From positions 186,001 to 250,000 of the forward strand of contig NZ_JAETWB010000004.1 in the NCBI RefSeq assembly GCF_016773205.1: DNA of 64,000 nt, written 5' to 3'. Under the pieces are notes generated by a model. That model was not told the origin of the DNA. It saw nothing but the letters and a program-made list of their open reading frames with translations, and searched no databases. Positions 14,755 through 23,429 of the stretch are shown here, in pieces. The position numbers and the translations under genes were made by a program. Every line of letters begins with the position of its first letter. Positions within the stretch are counted from its first letter, which is position 1. This DNA is from Belnapia arida. GTDB lineage: Bacteria > Pseudomonadota > Alphaproteobacteria > Acetobacterales > Acetobacteraceae.

Positions 14755-17724
14755 CTACCGCCGCACCTGCGAGATCGGGAAGGAGCGCAGGTCCCGCTGT
14801 GCCGTGCGGAACACCGCGTCCTGTTGATGCTGCCGCTGCCGCGCCAGCTCCGGCACCCGCCGTGTCACCCATTCGCCCAGGCCCAGCGCGCTGACCCGCC
14901 CCTCCGCATCCATCGCCGCCTTGCCCCGCAGTCCCTCGCGCAGCGCATAGGCGAAGACGCCGTTGCGGTCGTCATAGCTGTCGAGCGCCTCCTGCACGCT
15001 GCCGCTCGCGGCGAGCAGGAAGCGCCCCGTCTCGTTCCCGAGCGCCGAGAGCTGCTCCATGGTGAGCTGCCCCGCATGGCAGGTGTCGAGCAGCAGGAAG
15101 GCATCCCGCGCCCGGATGCGCGCCAGCGCCGCGACCAGCGTGCCGTCGTCGATCCCCTGCGCGCGCAGCGCCGCCCAGCCGGAGGTGTCACGCGTATCCG
15201 CCGGCAGGAAGAGGAAGCGGTTGTCCGGCTCGGTGCGGATGCCATGGCCCGCGATGTAGAGGATGAAGGTGTCCCCCGGCCCCACATCGTCGGCGGCGCG
15301 TGCCAGCGCATCCAGCACGCCGCGCCGCGAGGCCTCGGCATCGCGCAGCACCGTCACCCGCGTCTCGCGGAAGAGCGAGCCGGCGCCCTCGCGCAGCAGC
15401 CCCGCCACCGTCTCCGCATCCGGCACGGCGAAGCGCAGGTCGAGCTCCGGGTTGGCATAGCGGTTGACGCCGATGGCGAGCACGACGAGCCGCCCCGCAT
15501 CCGCCGGCGGCTCCGCATCCCCCGGCCGTCGCAGGGCAAGCCCCGGACCATCGGCGAAGAGCGTGCGGTCCTCAGCATAGAGGCGCGTGGCGATGCGGTT
15601 CGGCCCGGGGTCGAGCGGCACCTCCACCTCGGTCTCGCCCGGGCTTGCCTCGGTGCGCGCGGCGATGCGGTCATTCACCAGGACGTCGAGCGGGCCGAGC
15701 CCGAGCCCCCGGTCCGTGGTGGCGAAGGTGAGGCGCAGCGCCGTCGCCCCTTCCGGCAGGCTGCGCGCCTCCCAGCCGAGCGGCACGCACCCCGCCCCGA
15801 CGACGGCGCAGGCCGCGCGCCCCGCCGCCAGCACCGGCAGCCGGCCGATCCGCGCCCGCACCTCGCCGAGCTGCGTCAGCCGCTGCTGCGCCGGTTCCTG
15901 GTCGCCGGCGATCCGCTGCCTGACGGCCCGCGGCGCATAGAGCGCTCGATAGGCCTGCTGGAAGCTCACCCATTCGGTATTCTGCGCCCGCCCACGGTTG
16001 AGCAGCACGCCGACCAGCTCCTGCCCGCCATTGGCGGCATGGTCGAACAGCCCCTCCGGCGTCCAGAGTGCCCAGCGCCGCGTCTCCGCCTGGATGAAGA
16101 GCGCCGCCTGCTCCACCACCGCCCCGCCTTCCAGCCGGTACCAGCGCAGCGTGCCGTCGCCGAGCGCGGCGATCGCCATGTCGCCTGCCACCGTCAGCCC
16201 CCAGACCGCTCCCGGCACCGCCAGCGCGTCCAGCGCTCGCCCCGCCGCATCGAAGAGGCGGAGATGCGTGTCCGTCCCGAGCAGGAACCCGTCTTCCCTC
16301 GGCAGGATGGCGAGGCTCCGCGCGAATTCCCCTTCGCCGAGCCTGAGCGGGTTCTGCCCGAGCCGCGGCCGGTTGGAGTTATGCCAGTCGGTGACCGGCA
16401 GCCGCGCGCTCGCTATCCGCGCCGGCTGGAAGGCGCCCGTGCCGCCCGCCGCCTCCAGCCGCCCGTCCAGCGCATCGAAAACGACCGGCGCCTCGCCCGC
16501 CCGCAGCGCTACGCGCAGCGTCGTGCCCTCCTCGGTCGCGGCGAGGCCCGCCCCCGTCGCCCGGAAATCCGCCCCCGGCGGCCGCGGCGGAAAAGCGATC
16601 AGCCCCTCCGGCGTGATCCGTCCCCAGCCCGGATCGGCCGCCGCATAGGCAACGCCCCCACCCGGCAGCGCCAGCAGGTGGGAGATCGCATCCCGTGCCG
16701 CGGGGATATCGGTCGAGGGCCCGAGCCCGAAATCCGTCCAGCGCCGCACCACGAACTCGCGCCTGGGGGAGGGGGTGGGCGCCGCCTGGCGCTGCACCGC
16801 GATGCCCCGGCCGGAGGCGGCCGGCGCCCCCGCCAGCCGCGCATAGCCGCCGGCATGGAGCTGCACGCCGCCCTGCCCATCCGTGGCCCAGGCGACGGCC
16901 GGCAGCCCCTCTCCGGCCAGCCCCGCCACATCCGGCAGCATGACGCTGCGCAGGTCGGCCGCCGCCAGCACCTCAACCCGCAGCCGGTCCTCGTAGCCGA
17001 TGGCGATCAGCCCGCCATCGGGCGACCAGGCCAGGCCGAAGGGGCGGGCGCCGTTGAGCGGCACCCTGTCGGCCAGCCTGCGCCCGTCCGGGCCATAGAC
17101 CCGCACATGCCCGTCCGCGGAGGCCGTGGCGAGCCGCCCGCTGCGGTCGAAGCCCAGCATCCGTGCCGGCCCGGCATAGCCCGGGTCGTCTAACAGAAGC
17201 GCCCCGGTCCGCGCATCGAAGACCCGGATGCCCGCCCGGCCGCCCAGCGCCACCGCCAGCCGCAGCCCATCGGCCGAGAAGGCGAGGTGCTGCACCGGCG
17301 CCGGCAGGCCGGAGAGCCGTGCCAGCAGCCGCCCGCTCCGCGCGTCGTAGAGATAGAGGCAGAAGACCCCGTCCCAGGACTGCCCGGTGAAGCCCGCTGC
17401 CGCCACCCGTCCGCCATCCGGGCTGAGCGCGACGGCATAGAGCTCGCCATCCTCGTTGGTGCCGATGGGCGGGCGGATCACCCGCTGCTGCGTCCCCTCC
17501 GGCAGGGTCCAAAGGCGGAGCGTCTTGTCGTCCGAGACGCTGGCGAGGGTCTGCCCGGCCGCATCCACCGCCAGCCGGGCGACGGGCGCCGTATGCGCCC
17601 CAGCCTCGATGCGGAGGAAGGGTTGCTGCGGCGGCTCCGGCGGCGCCGGCTGCGCCACCGCCACGGCGCCGAGCAGCAGGCCCAGCAGCAACAGCCCAGC
17701 CAGCCGTAGCCTCGGGCGCAGCAT
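14755..17724 (-). CDS. secreted WD40-repeat protein with C-terminal caspase-like (peptidase C14) domain
   Basis: A 989-residue protein with a signal peptide (MLRPRLRLAGLLLLGLLLG, ending near AVAQ). WD40-type beta-propeller blades fill roughly residues 40-330 (SVSDDKTLRLWTLP, ATASADGHVRVYGPDG), a second propeller-like part follows to about 520, and a caspase-fold domain occupies about 725-985. The catalytic dyad is visible as His near 827 in ILYIAGHGI and Cys near 882 in LLLDTCHAGQ. Orthocaspases cleave after basic residues and need no prodomain; specificity here is inferred. The ATG was preferred to a TTG six codons upstream. It follows a lipoprotein gene by 57 bases and precedes the nitroreductase, suggesting an envelope-located operon. 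Confidence 0.88.
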   Translation of the reverse strand: MLRPRLRLAGLLLLGLLLGAVAVAQPAPPEPPQQPFLRIEAGAHTAPVARLAVDAAGQTLASVSDDKTLRLWTLPEGTQQRVIRPPIGTNEDGELYAVALSPDGGRVAAAGFTGQSWDGVFCLYLYDARSGRLLARLSGLPAPVQHLAFSADGLRLAVALGGRAGIRVFDARTGALLLDDPGYAGPARMLGFDRSGRLATASADGHVRVYGPDGRRLADRVPLNGARPFGLAWSPDGGLIAIGYEDRLRVEVLAAADLRSVMLPDVAGLAGEGLPAVAWATDGQGGVQLHAGGYARLAGAPAASGRGIAVQRQAAPTPSPRREFVVRRWTDFGLGPSTDIPAARDAISHLLALPGGGVAYAAADPGWGRITPEGLIAFPPRPPGADFRATGAGLAATEEGTTLRVALRAGEAPVVFDALDGRLEAAGGTGAFQPARIASARLPVTDWHNSNRPRLGQNPLRLGEGEFARSLAILPREDGFLLGTDTHLRLFDAAGRALDALAVPGAVWGLTVAGDMAIAALGDGTLRWYRLEGGAVVEQAALFIQAETRRWALWTPEGLFDHAANGGQELVGVLLNRGRAQNTEWVSFQQAYRALYAPRAVRQRIAGDQEPAQQRLTQLGEVRARIGRLPVLAAGRAACAVVGAGCVPLGWEARSLPEGATALRLTFATTDRGLGLGPLDVLVNDRIAARTEASPGETEVEVPLDPGPNRIATRLYAEDRTLFADGPGLALRRPGDAEPPADAGRLVVLAIGVNRYANPELDLRFAVPDAETVAGLLREGAGSLFRETRVTVLRDAEASRRGVLDALARAADDVGPGDTFILYIAGHGIRTEPDNRFLFLPADTRDTSGWAALRAQGIDDGTLVAALARIRARDAFLLLDTCHAGQLTMEQLSALGNETGRFLLAASGSVQEALDSYDDRNGVFAYALREGLRGKAAMDAEGRVSALGLGEWVTRRVPELARQRQHQQDAVFRTAQRDLRSFPISQVRR

Positions 17725-17781
17725 GGAGGTTCCTATGAGCAAGTTACCCCTCCCAGCTTGGGCACCCCACCGGGGTTTGCT

Positions 17782-18801
17782 CTAGCCGGCCAGCTCGAAG
17801 CCCTGGCCCTGCACCGCCCGCTCCGCATTGGTCACGCTCTCGGAGAAATTGTCGCGCTTGGCGATGTTGGAGGCGGCCAGCTCCCGCGTGCTGCCGCCCT
17901 CGCCGCCGCCCACCGGCGCCGCCGCCTGGCGCCGCCCAGGGAAGCTGCTCGCCGGCGCATAGCCGCGCAGCCCGCTATCGGTCTCGACCAGGGCGAAATT
18001 GCTCCCCGCCGGCTTCACCTTCACCGGCTCGTTGGCGGCGACCCGGCCGACCTCCGGCGCATTCGGCTCCGGGCGGATGCGCAGCGGCACCGGCGCCCGC
18101 GGCCGGGCCGGGGCAGGGGGAGCGGCATTGTGCGCCGCCACCTGGGTCCGCGTCCCCGGCGCCACGGCATCGATCGCCGTGTCGAACTCCGCGCCGCGCG
18201 TGCTGATCTGCTGGTTGATCCTGCGCGCCATGGCGATGTCCTGCTGCACCCGCGTCCGAAGATCGGCCATCTGGAGCCGTCCGGCCTCCGGGGCCGTCCG
18301 CCCGCCGCGCACGTCCTGGCGGATCGCCTCGGCGGCCATCAGCCGGCAGTCGATGAGCTGGTTGAAGGCCAGCTGCGTCCTGTCGATCTGCGCGTTCTCG
18401 TTGGCGAGGTCGCCGCCGATCGCGGCGCTGAGGCTCGCCTGGTCCTGCGCCTGCCGCTGCTTCGCCGCAAGGTACCCGCCCGCCGCGCCGAGCGCGCCAC
18501 CCGCCAGCACGCCTGCCCCGGCGCCGATGGCGATGTCCCGCGTCCGCCCCGTCGCCGCCGCGCCGATCAGCCCACCGAGGACGCCGCCCGAGACGGCGCC
18601 GATGGCCGCGCCGCGGATCATGTCCTGGCCGTAGAAATTGCCGGTGGAATCGAGGGCCACCCGCTGCGGCCGGCAGGCATCCATGCCGTCATCGGCGCCG
18701 ATGCGGTCGGCCTGGGTCGTGGCGCAACCAGCAAGGAAGGCGAGGCCCGTCAGGCTGGCGGTCAGGCGCCGAAGCGGGCGCCGCGGAAGAGGATGATGCA
18801 T
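17782..18801 (-). CDS. lipoprotein with glycine-zipper and SH3-like domains
   Basis: A 339-residue protein starting MHHPLPRRPLRRLTASLTG, with lipobox LAGC at about residue 26, so it is probably a lipid-anchored envelope protein. Residues 60-115 form a glycine-zipper stretch (GAAIGAVSGGVLGGLIGAAA, then GAGAGVLAGGALGAAGG), a coiled helical part follows, and an SH3-like fold lies near residues 240-295 (PLRIRPEPNAPEVGRVA). Glycine zippers insert in or oligomerise at membranes. It is the first gene before the caspase-like gene on the same strand. The start was placed at the Met that creates a proper lipoprotein signal; an open extension of 19 codons exists upstream. Confidence 0.75.
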   Translation of the reverse strand: MHHPLPRRPLRRLTASLTGLAFLAGCATTQADRIGADDGMDACRPQRVALDSTGNFYGQDMIRGAAIGAVSGGVLGGLIGAAATGRTRDIAIGAGAGVLAGGALGAAGGYLAAKQRQAQDQASLSAAIGGDLANENAQIDRTQLAFNQLIDCRLMAAEAIRQDVRGGRTAPEAGRLQMADLRTRVQQDIAMARRINQQISTRGAEFDTAIDAVAPGTRTQVAAHNAAPPAPARPRAPVPLRIRPEPNAPEVGRVAANEPVKVKPAGSNFALVETDSGLRGYAPASSFPGRRQAAAPVGGGEGGSTRELAASNIAKRDNFSESVTNAERAVQGQGFELAG

Positions 18802-18911
18802 GTGCCGAACGTAACAGGACGGTGCATTTCCGGCCAGCACAGCCAGAGGTTGCGTCACGCATCACGCGCGCTTGTGTGATTTTGCGGCAATATCGTGGTG
18901 GCGTGATCGCG

Positions 18912-18946
18912 CAAAAAGAAAGCCGCCGTCCCGATGGGGCGGCGGC
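18912..18946 (-). terminator. intrinsic terminator on the minus strand
   Basis: Read on the minus strand, a GCCGCCG / CGGCGGC stem with three further pairs beyond a C-A mismatch closes an ATC loop, followed at once by TTTCTTTTT. It lies 262 bases beyond the end of the LysR gene and just before the region in front of the lipoprotein gene. It fits best as the end of a small RNA transcript. Confidence 0.7.
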
Positions 18947-19100
18947 CAAGTCAAACAGGGAGGCTTCACGTCTGGGAGACGAAGGATGCCGGGGGAGGCC
19001 CCCGAAACCCTGTCCGGCGCAACCGCCGGATGCAGTGAGCCTACGCCTGCTACTGCTGTGCAGTATTGGTGAAATCGGCCGGCTCCCATGCGCCAGACGC
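18947..19100 (-). ncRNA. candidate structured small RNA, family not identified
   Basis: The 407-base gap between the lipoprotein and LysR genes holds no convincing protein gene but folds well on the minus strand. A GCGTCTGG at 19093-19100 can pair with ACGTCTGG at 18968-18975 (plus-strand notation, one G-T wobble), enclosing three hairpins: TACTGC-ACA-GCAGTA, TCCGGCG-GTTG-CGCCGGA and CGGGGG-CCT-CCCCCG. A terminator follows directly. A housekeeping RNA such as 6S RNA is possible from size and position, but I cannot confirm any family. The 5' end is only a guess from the closing stem. Confidence 0.45.
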
Positions 19101-19208
19101 ATGCAACAGAAGGGTTTTTGTTCGAACCGCTCGCCGCAGCCGCTCCAAGCCGTTGTCCAAAAGAGCAAATCGCCCCGATCGAGTGGGTCCGCCCGACCGG
19201 AGTTCACT

Positions 19209-20096
19209 TTAATGCCCGTTCAGCTCCGCCACCAGGAAGTCGCGGAAGACCGAGACGCGCTTCGAGTGCCGCATCTCCTCCGGATAGACGAAATAGGCAT
19301 CGAGCTTCGGCGCCTTCAGCTCCGGCAGCACCTGCAGCAGCCCGTCCAGGTCGGGTCCCATGTAGTCCGGCAATGCGGCAAGGCCGAGCCCGCTCTGCAC
19401 CGCCCGCAGCATGCCGGTGAGGCTGTTCACCTCCACCGCGGCCCGGCGCGCCGAACCGGGCCGTCGCCCCGCCTCCGCCAGCCAGTTCACCTCGTCGATC
19501 GGCGGACGGTGGTCGCCCCAGCAGATGATGCGGTGGGCGTCCAGCTCCTCCACCCGTTCCGGCACGCCGGCGGCCTTGAGATAGGCCGGTGCCCCGCAGA
19601 CCCGCCAGCCGAAGCTCGCCAGGTGGCGCTGGATCAGGTCCGGCTGCCGCGGCGGATGCATGCGGATCGCCACATCGGCCTCGCGCATGGCGAGGTCGAG
19701 GTCGCTGTCGTCCAGCAGCAGCGTCACGCTGACATCCGGGTAGAGGGCCAGGAAGCGCGAAAGCCTCGGCGCCAGCCAGGTGCCGCCGAAGCCGGTGGTG
19801 CAGGTCACCTTCAGCCGCCCCGCCGGCCGCTCCCGGCTTTCGGTCAGAAGTGCTTCCGTCATCGCCAGCTTGGCGAAGACCTCGCGCACCGTGCGGTTCA
19901 GCGTTTCGCCCGGTTCGGTGAGGATCAGGCCCCGCGCATGGCGATGAAAGAGGGGAACGGCGAGGGCCTCCTCCAGCGCCTGGATCTGCCGCGAGACGGC
20001 GGATTGGCTGAGATTGAGCGTCTCCCCCGCATGGGTGAAGGAGCCTGCCTCGGCGACCGCGTGGAAGACGCGCAGCTTGTCCCAGTCCAGCGGCAT
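19209..20096 (-). CDS. LysR family transcriptional regulator, GcvA-like
   Basis: A 295-residue regulator starting MPLDWDKLRVFHAVAEAGSF, with helix-turn-helix FTHAGETLNLSQSAVSRQIQ at about residues 20-39 and an effector-binding domain after residue 90 (GRLKVTCTTGFGGTWLAPRL). A GTG three codons upstream is an alternative start. It lies 130 bases downstream of the thioredoxin reductase gene on the same strand, an arrangement I associate with this bacterial order. Its target and ligand are unknown; a role linked to redox or amino-acid metabolism is only suggested by position. Confidence 0.88.
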   Translation of the reverse strand: MPLDWDKLRVFHAVAEAGSFTHAGETLNLSQSAVSRQIQALEEALAVPLFHRHARGLILTEPGETLNRTVREVFAKLAMTEALLTESRERPAGRLKVTCTTGFGGTWLAPRLSRFLALYPDVSVTLLLDDSDLDLAMREADVAIRMHPPRQPDLIQRHLASFGWRVCGAPAYLKAAGVPERVEELDAHRIICWGDHRPPIDEVNWLAEAGRRPGSARRAAVEVNSLTGMLRAVQSGLGLAALPDYMGPDLDGLLQVLPELKAPKLDAYFVYPEEMRHSKRVSVFRDFLVAELNGH

Positions 20097-20226
20097 CAAA
20101 TGCACCTATCCAAAGCGGCCCTGTGGGGGTGTCCTGCCGCGACATTGCCGCGGCAGGCTGTGCGAGGCCTGGAGCGCCGAGCGCCCATCGGGGGGCCCGC
20201 GGAGCCGCGAAGCGGCCTGGTGGGGA

Positions 20227-21207
20227 TCAGGTCCACGCTTCGATGGCGGGCGCATCCTCGGGCAGGTGTGCCAGCCATTTCTCGGCCTCCAGCGCGGCCA
20301 TGCAGCCGGTGCCGGCGGCGGTCACCGCCTGGCGGTAGATGCGGTCCTGCACGTCGCCCGCAGCGAAGACGCCCGGGATGCTGGTGCGGGTGCTGCCTGG
20401 CTCGGTCACGACATAGCCCTCCCCATCCATCCCGAGCTGGCCGCGGAACAGCGCGGTCGCCGGGTCATGCCCGATGGCGATGAAGACGCCATCCGCCGCC
20501 AGCTCCCCCCGCTCGCCCGTGCGGGCATTCCGGGTGGCGATGGCGCGGACGGCGCGGAAGCGCCCGCCCTCGGTCCCGAGCACCTCCTCCACCACCGTAT
20601 CCCACAGAACGGTAACATTCGGCTTGGCAAAAAGCCGCTCCTGCAGGATTCGCTCGGCGCGGAAGCTGTCCCGCCGATGCACCACCGTGACATGGCTGGC
20701 GAGGTTCGACAGGTAGAGCGCCTCCTCCACCGCCGTGTTGCCGCCGCCGATGACGGCGACCGACTTGCCGCGGAAGAAGAAGCCGTCGCAGGTCGCGCAG
20801 GCCGAGACGCCGAAGCCCGACAGGTCCTGCTCGCCCGGGATGCCGAGCCAGCGCGCCTGCGCCCCCGTCGCAATCACCAGCGACTCGGCGAGGTAGACAT
20901 CCCCCGAATCGCCGATCCCCCGGATCGGCCGCGCCCTGAGGTCGATCCGCGTCACCACGTCCTGGATGATCGTAGCGCCGACATGCTCCGCCTGCGCCCT
21001 GAACTGGTCCATCAGCCAGGGCCCCTGAATCGGGTCGGCGAAGCCCGGGTAGTTCTCCACATCGGTGGTGATGGTCAGCTGACCACCCGGCTGCATGCCG
21101 GCGACGACCAGCGGCTTCAGCCCCGCCCTTGCGGCATAGATCGCTGCGGTGTAGCCCGCCGGCCCGGCGCCGAGGATCAGCAGTCGCGTGCGATGGGTGT
21201 TGGACAA
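20227..21207 (-). CDS. trxB: thioredoxin reductase
   Basis: A 326-residue FAD/NADPH flavoenzyme that reduces thioredoxin in the cytoplasm. Visible are the FAD-binding GAGPAGYTAAIYAARAG at residues 13-29, the redox-active CATC at about 137-140, the NADPH-binding GGGNTAVEEAL and the closing FAD motif GVFAAGDVQD. No ATG gives the right N-terminus. A TTG at 21205-21207 starting MSNTHRTRLLILGAG, with GGGAG just upstream, gives the expected length. The gene is divergent from an Lrp-type regulator across 158 bases. Confidence 0.93.
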   Translation of the reverse strand: MSNTHRTRLLILGAGPAGYTAAIYAARAGLKPLVVAGMQPGGQLTITTDVENYPGFADPIQGPWLMDQFRAQAEHVGATIIQDVVTRIDLRARPIRGIGDSGDVYLAESLVIATGAQARWLGIPGEQDLSGFGVSACATCDGFFFRGKSVAVIGGGNTAVEEALYLSNLASHVTVVHRRDSFRAERILQERLFAKPNVTVLWDTVVEEVLGTEGGRFRAVRAIATRNARTGERGELAADGVFIAIGHDPATALFRGQLGMDGEGYVVTEPGSTRTSIPGVFAAGDVQDRIYRQAVTAAGTGCMAALEAEKWLAHLPEDAPAIEAWT

Positions 21208-21365
21208 GGCTCGGCTCCCGGCAGTCGGTAGGGTGGCCGAGCATATTTGCCCGAGCGCCCCGCGGAACAAGCGAAAGCCGGGATGAAGGTCGCCGATGTC
21301 TTGCGGCCCCGGCCCGCTGCAATGATATTGCGCCAGGCGCGCGCCACCGGCAATGAACAGAGAGC

Positions 21366-21845
21366 ATGACCATCGAGACCGACGCATCCCTCGACGAGGT
21401 GGACCGCCAGATCCTGGCCGAATTGCAGGCGGACGGACGGATGACCAATGTGGAGCTGGCCCGCCGCGTCGGCCTCTCCGCCCCACCCTGCCTCCGCCGC
21501 GTCCGCCGGCTGGAGGAGGAGGGCATCATCCGCGGCTACCATGCCGATCTCGACCCGGTGCCTCTTGGCTACGAGATCACCTTCTTCGCCCTGGTCGGCC
21601 TCGAGAGCCAGAAGGAGGCCGTGCTGCAATCCTTCGAGCGCATGGCCAAGGATTGGCCCGAGGTGCGCGAGTGCCACATGATCCGCGGTGGCGGCGACTT
21701 CCTGCTCCGCCTGGTCGCCCGCGACACCGCGCATGAGAATGCGCTGACCGCCCGCATCACCGCCGCCGAGATGGTCGCCCGCGTCCAAACCCTGCAGACC
21801 ATCCGCACCTCGAAGGACGAGGCGGGGGTGCCGGTCACCCCCTGA
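21366..21845 (+). CDS. Lrp/AsnC family transcriptional regulator
   Basis: A 159-residue regulator with an N-terminal winged helix (DEVDRQILAELQADGRMTN, then VELARRVGLSAPPCLRRVRR) and a C-terminal RAM/ACT-like domain from about residue 70 that binds amino acids and drives oligomerisation. Length and layout are typical. It is divergent from trxB, a pairing common in alphaproteobacteria by my recollection. It precedes a small HNH gene by 16 bases, with which it may share a transcript. Confidence 0.92.
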   Translation: MTIETDASLDEVDRQILAELQADGRMTNVELARRVGLSAPPCLRRVRRLEEEGIIRGYHADLDPVPLGYEITFFALVGLESQKEAVLQSFERMAKDWPEVRECHMIRGGGDFLLRLVARDTAHENALTARITAAEMVARVQTLQTIRTSKDEAGVPVTP

Positions 21846-21861
21846 TCACGAGGAGGCCCCG

Positions 21862-22206
21862 ATGGCTGCGCCCCACATGAATTTCCCGGCCGCCGTGCAG
21901 CGCCAGGCCCTCGCCCGACAGAGGAACCTCTGCGCCAGCTGCGGCACCCGCATATCCGCCCCCGGCGAAGCCGGCATCGCCAGCCATGCCTATGGCGAAA
22001 GGGCCGAGGCCCATCACGTCATCCCGCACAAGAAGGGCGGGCCGGTGACGCTGGAGAACTGCGTGATCCTCTGCCGGTCCTGCCACTACAGCGTCCACCA
22101 GGGCGGCAGCTGGCGCGACGCCTCGATCTATGACGACCTCGACCTCCTGCCGATGCGGGTCCGCATCGCCAAGATCGCAGCCCTCTATCCTCATTACGAT
22201 GGCTGA
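21862..22206 (+). CDS. HNH endonuclease domain protein
   Basis: A 114-residue protein with a compact zinc-stabilised HNH fold: CASCGTRIS and CRSCH supply the two CxxC zinc knuckles, and AEAHHVIPHKKGG with NCVILC forms the catalytic beta-beta-alpha core. GAGGAGG precedes the ATG. Stand-alone HNH proteins of this size range from restriction-like nickases to proteins of unknown function. No recombinase, restriction or phage gene is nearby. It lies 16 bases after the Lrp gene and ends four bases before the convergent threonine dehydratase gene. Confidence 0.75.
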   Translation: MAAPHMNFPAAVQRQALARQRNLCASCGTRISAPGEAGIASHAYGERAEAHHVIPHKKGGPVTLENCVILCRSCHYSVHQGGSWRDASIYDDLDLLPMRVRIAKIAALYPHYDG

Positions 22207-22209
22207 GAC

Positions 22210-23421
22210 TCAGCCGCGTCGCACCACATAGGCCCCGGCTTCGAGCGCGGCGACGATGGCGTCGCCCTGCACCGTATCCCGGACCTCCACCATCAATTCG
22301 AGCTCGGCGCTCTGCACCGAGGGCGCCGCGAAAAGCCGTTGGTGGCTCACCTCGATGACATTTCCCCCGGCCGCCGCCACCCGCATGGCGATATCGGCCA
22401 GCACCCCCGGCCGGTCCGGGATGTCGAGATGCAGGCGGAGGATCCGCCCGTCCCGCAGCAGGTTGCGCAGCAGAACGTTGGCGAGGATGCGCGCATCGAT
22501 GTTCCCGCCGCAGATGACGGTCCCGACGCAGCGCCCGGTGAAGCGCGCCGGATGGGCGAGCATCGCTGCCAGCCCCGCCGCCCCGGCGCCCTCCGCCACC
22601 TGCTTCGCCCCCTCGGCCAGCAGGGCGATCGCCTGCTCCACCGCCCGCTCCGGCACCACCAGCACCTCAATGCCGAGGCGGCGGAGCTGCGCATAGGGCA
22701 ACTCGCCCACATCGCGCACGGCGATGCCCTCGGCGATGGTCGGCCCGCCGACCGAGACCGGCCGCCCCGCCAGGCGTTGCGCCATGGCCGGATAGCCCTC
22801 GACCTCGACGCCGAAGACCTGCACCTCCGGCCGCAGCTCGCGGATCGCCCCGGCGCAGCCCGCCAACATTCCGCCGCCGCCGACAGGGAAGACCACGGCC
22901 TCCACCGCCGGCGCATCCTCCAGCAGCTCGAGCGCCAGCGTTCCCTGGCCCGCGATCACGCCAGGGTCGTCATAGGGATGGATGAAGGTCAGCCCCTCGT
23001 TCAGCGCCATGGCATGGGCATGCGCCGCAGCCTCGGCCAGCGTCTCGCCATGCAGGACGACGCGCGCCCCCCAGCCCTCGGTCCGCACCACCTTGGTGGA
23101 GGGGGTGAAGCGTGGCATCACGATCGTCGCGGCGATCCCGGCCAGCGAGGCATGCCGCGCCACCGCCTGCGCATGGTTGCCGGCCGACATCGCGATGACG
23201 CCCGCTGCCCGCTCCCGCGCCGTCAGCAGCGCGATGCGGTTGGCCGCCCCGCGCTCCTTGAAGGCCCCGGTCGCCTGCAGGTTATCGAGCTTGAGGAAGA
23301 CCCGCGCGCCGGCGACGCGGGACACCGCATCGACCTCGACGGTCGGCGTCCGCAGCACCGCGCCCTGGATGCGCGCCGCCGCGGCCCGGACCTCCGCCAG
23401 GCCGACCCGCTGGTCGAGCAC
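22210..23421 (-). CDS. ilvA: threonine ammonia-lyase with C-terminal ACT domain
   Basis: A 403-residue PLP enzyme that converts threonine to 2-oxobutyrate and ammonia. The Schiff-base lysine is K55 in TGAFKERGAANR, the phosphate-binding loop is GGGGML near residue 180, and MSAGNHAQAVA is the substrate loop. An ACT domain occupies about residues 325-400 (LHLDIPDRPGVLADIAMRV). The single ACT domain is the form seen in many non-enteric bacteria; both biosynthetic and catabolic roles are possible, so the symbol is tentative. It starts eight bases after the greA stop, indicating an operon with greA. Confidence 0.88.
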   Translation of the reverse strand: MLDQRVGLAEVRAAAARIQGAVLRTPTVEVDAVSRVAGARVFLKLDNLQATGAFKERGAANRIALLTARERAAGVIAMSAGNHAQAVARHASLAGIAATIVMPRFTPSTKVVRTEGWGARVVLHGETLAEAAAHAHAMALNEGLTFIHPYDDPGVIAGQGTLALELLEDAPAVEAVVFPVGGGGMLAGCAGAIRELRPEVQVFGVEVEGYPAMAQRLAGRPVSVGGPTIAEGIAVRDVGELPYAQLRRLGIEVLVVPERAVEQAIALLAEGAKQVAEGAGAAGLAAMLAHPARFTGRCVGTVICGGNIDARILANVLLRNLLRDGRILRLHLDIPDRPGVLADIAMRVAAAGGNVIEVSHQRLFAAPSVQSAELELMVEVRDTVQGDAIVAALEAGAYVVRRG

Positions 23422-23429
23422 CCTGCCCG

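Noticed and set aside
14404-17193. A 929-codon open frame antisense to the caspase-like gene
   Set aside because: The minus strand encodes a full WD40-caspase protein with signal peptide and catalytic residues, while this frame is Arg/Pro/Ala-rich and featureless.
18862-19089. Short open frames across the structured RNA region
   Set aside because: They have no start context or domain, and the hairpins and terminator explain the sequence better as RNA.
21862-22206. HNH gene as part of a defence island
   Set aside because: No restriction, toxin, phage or recombinase gene is nearby, and the flanks are housekeeping genes, so a defence role is unsupported.
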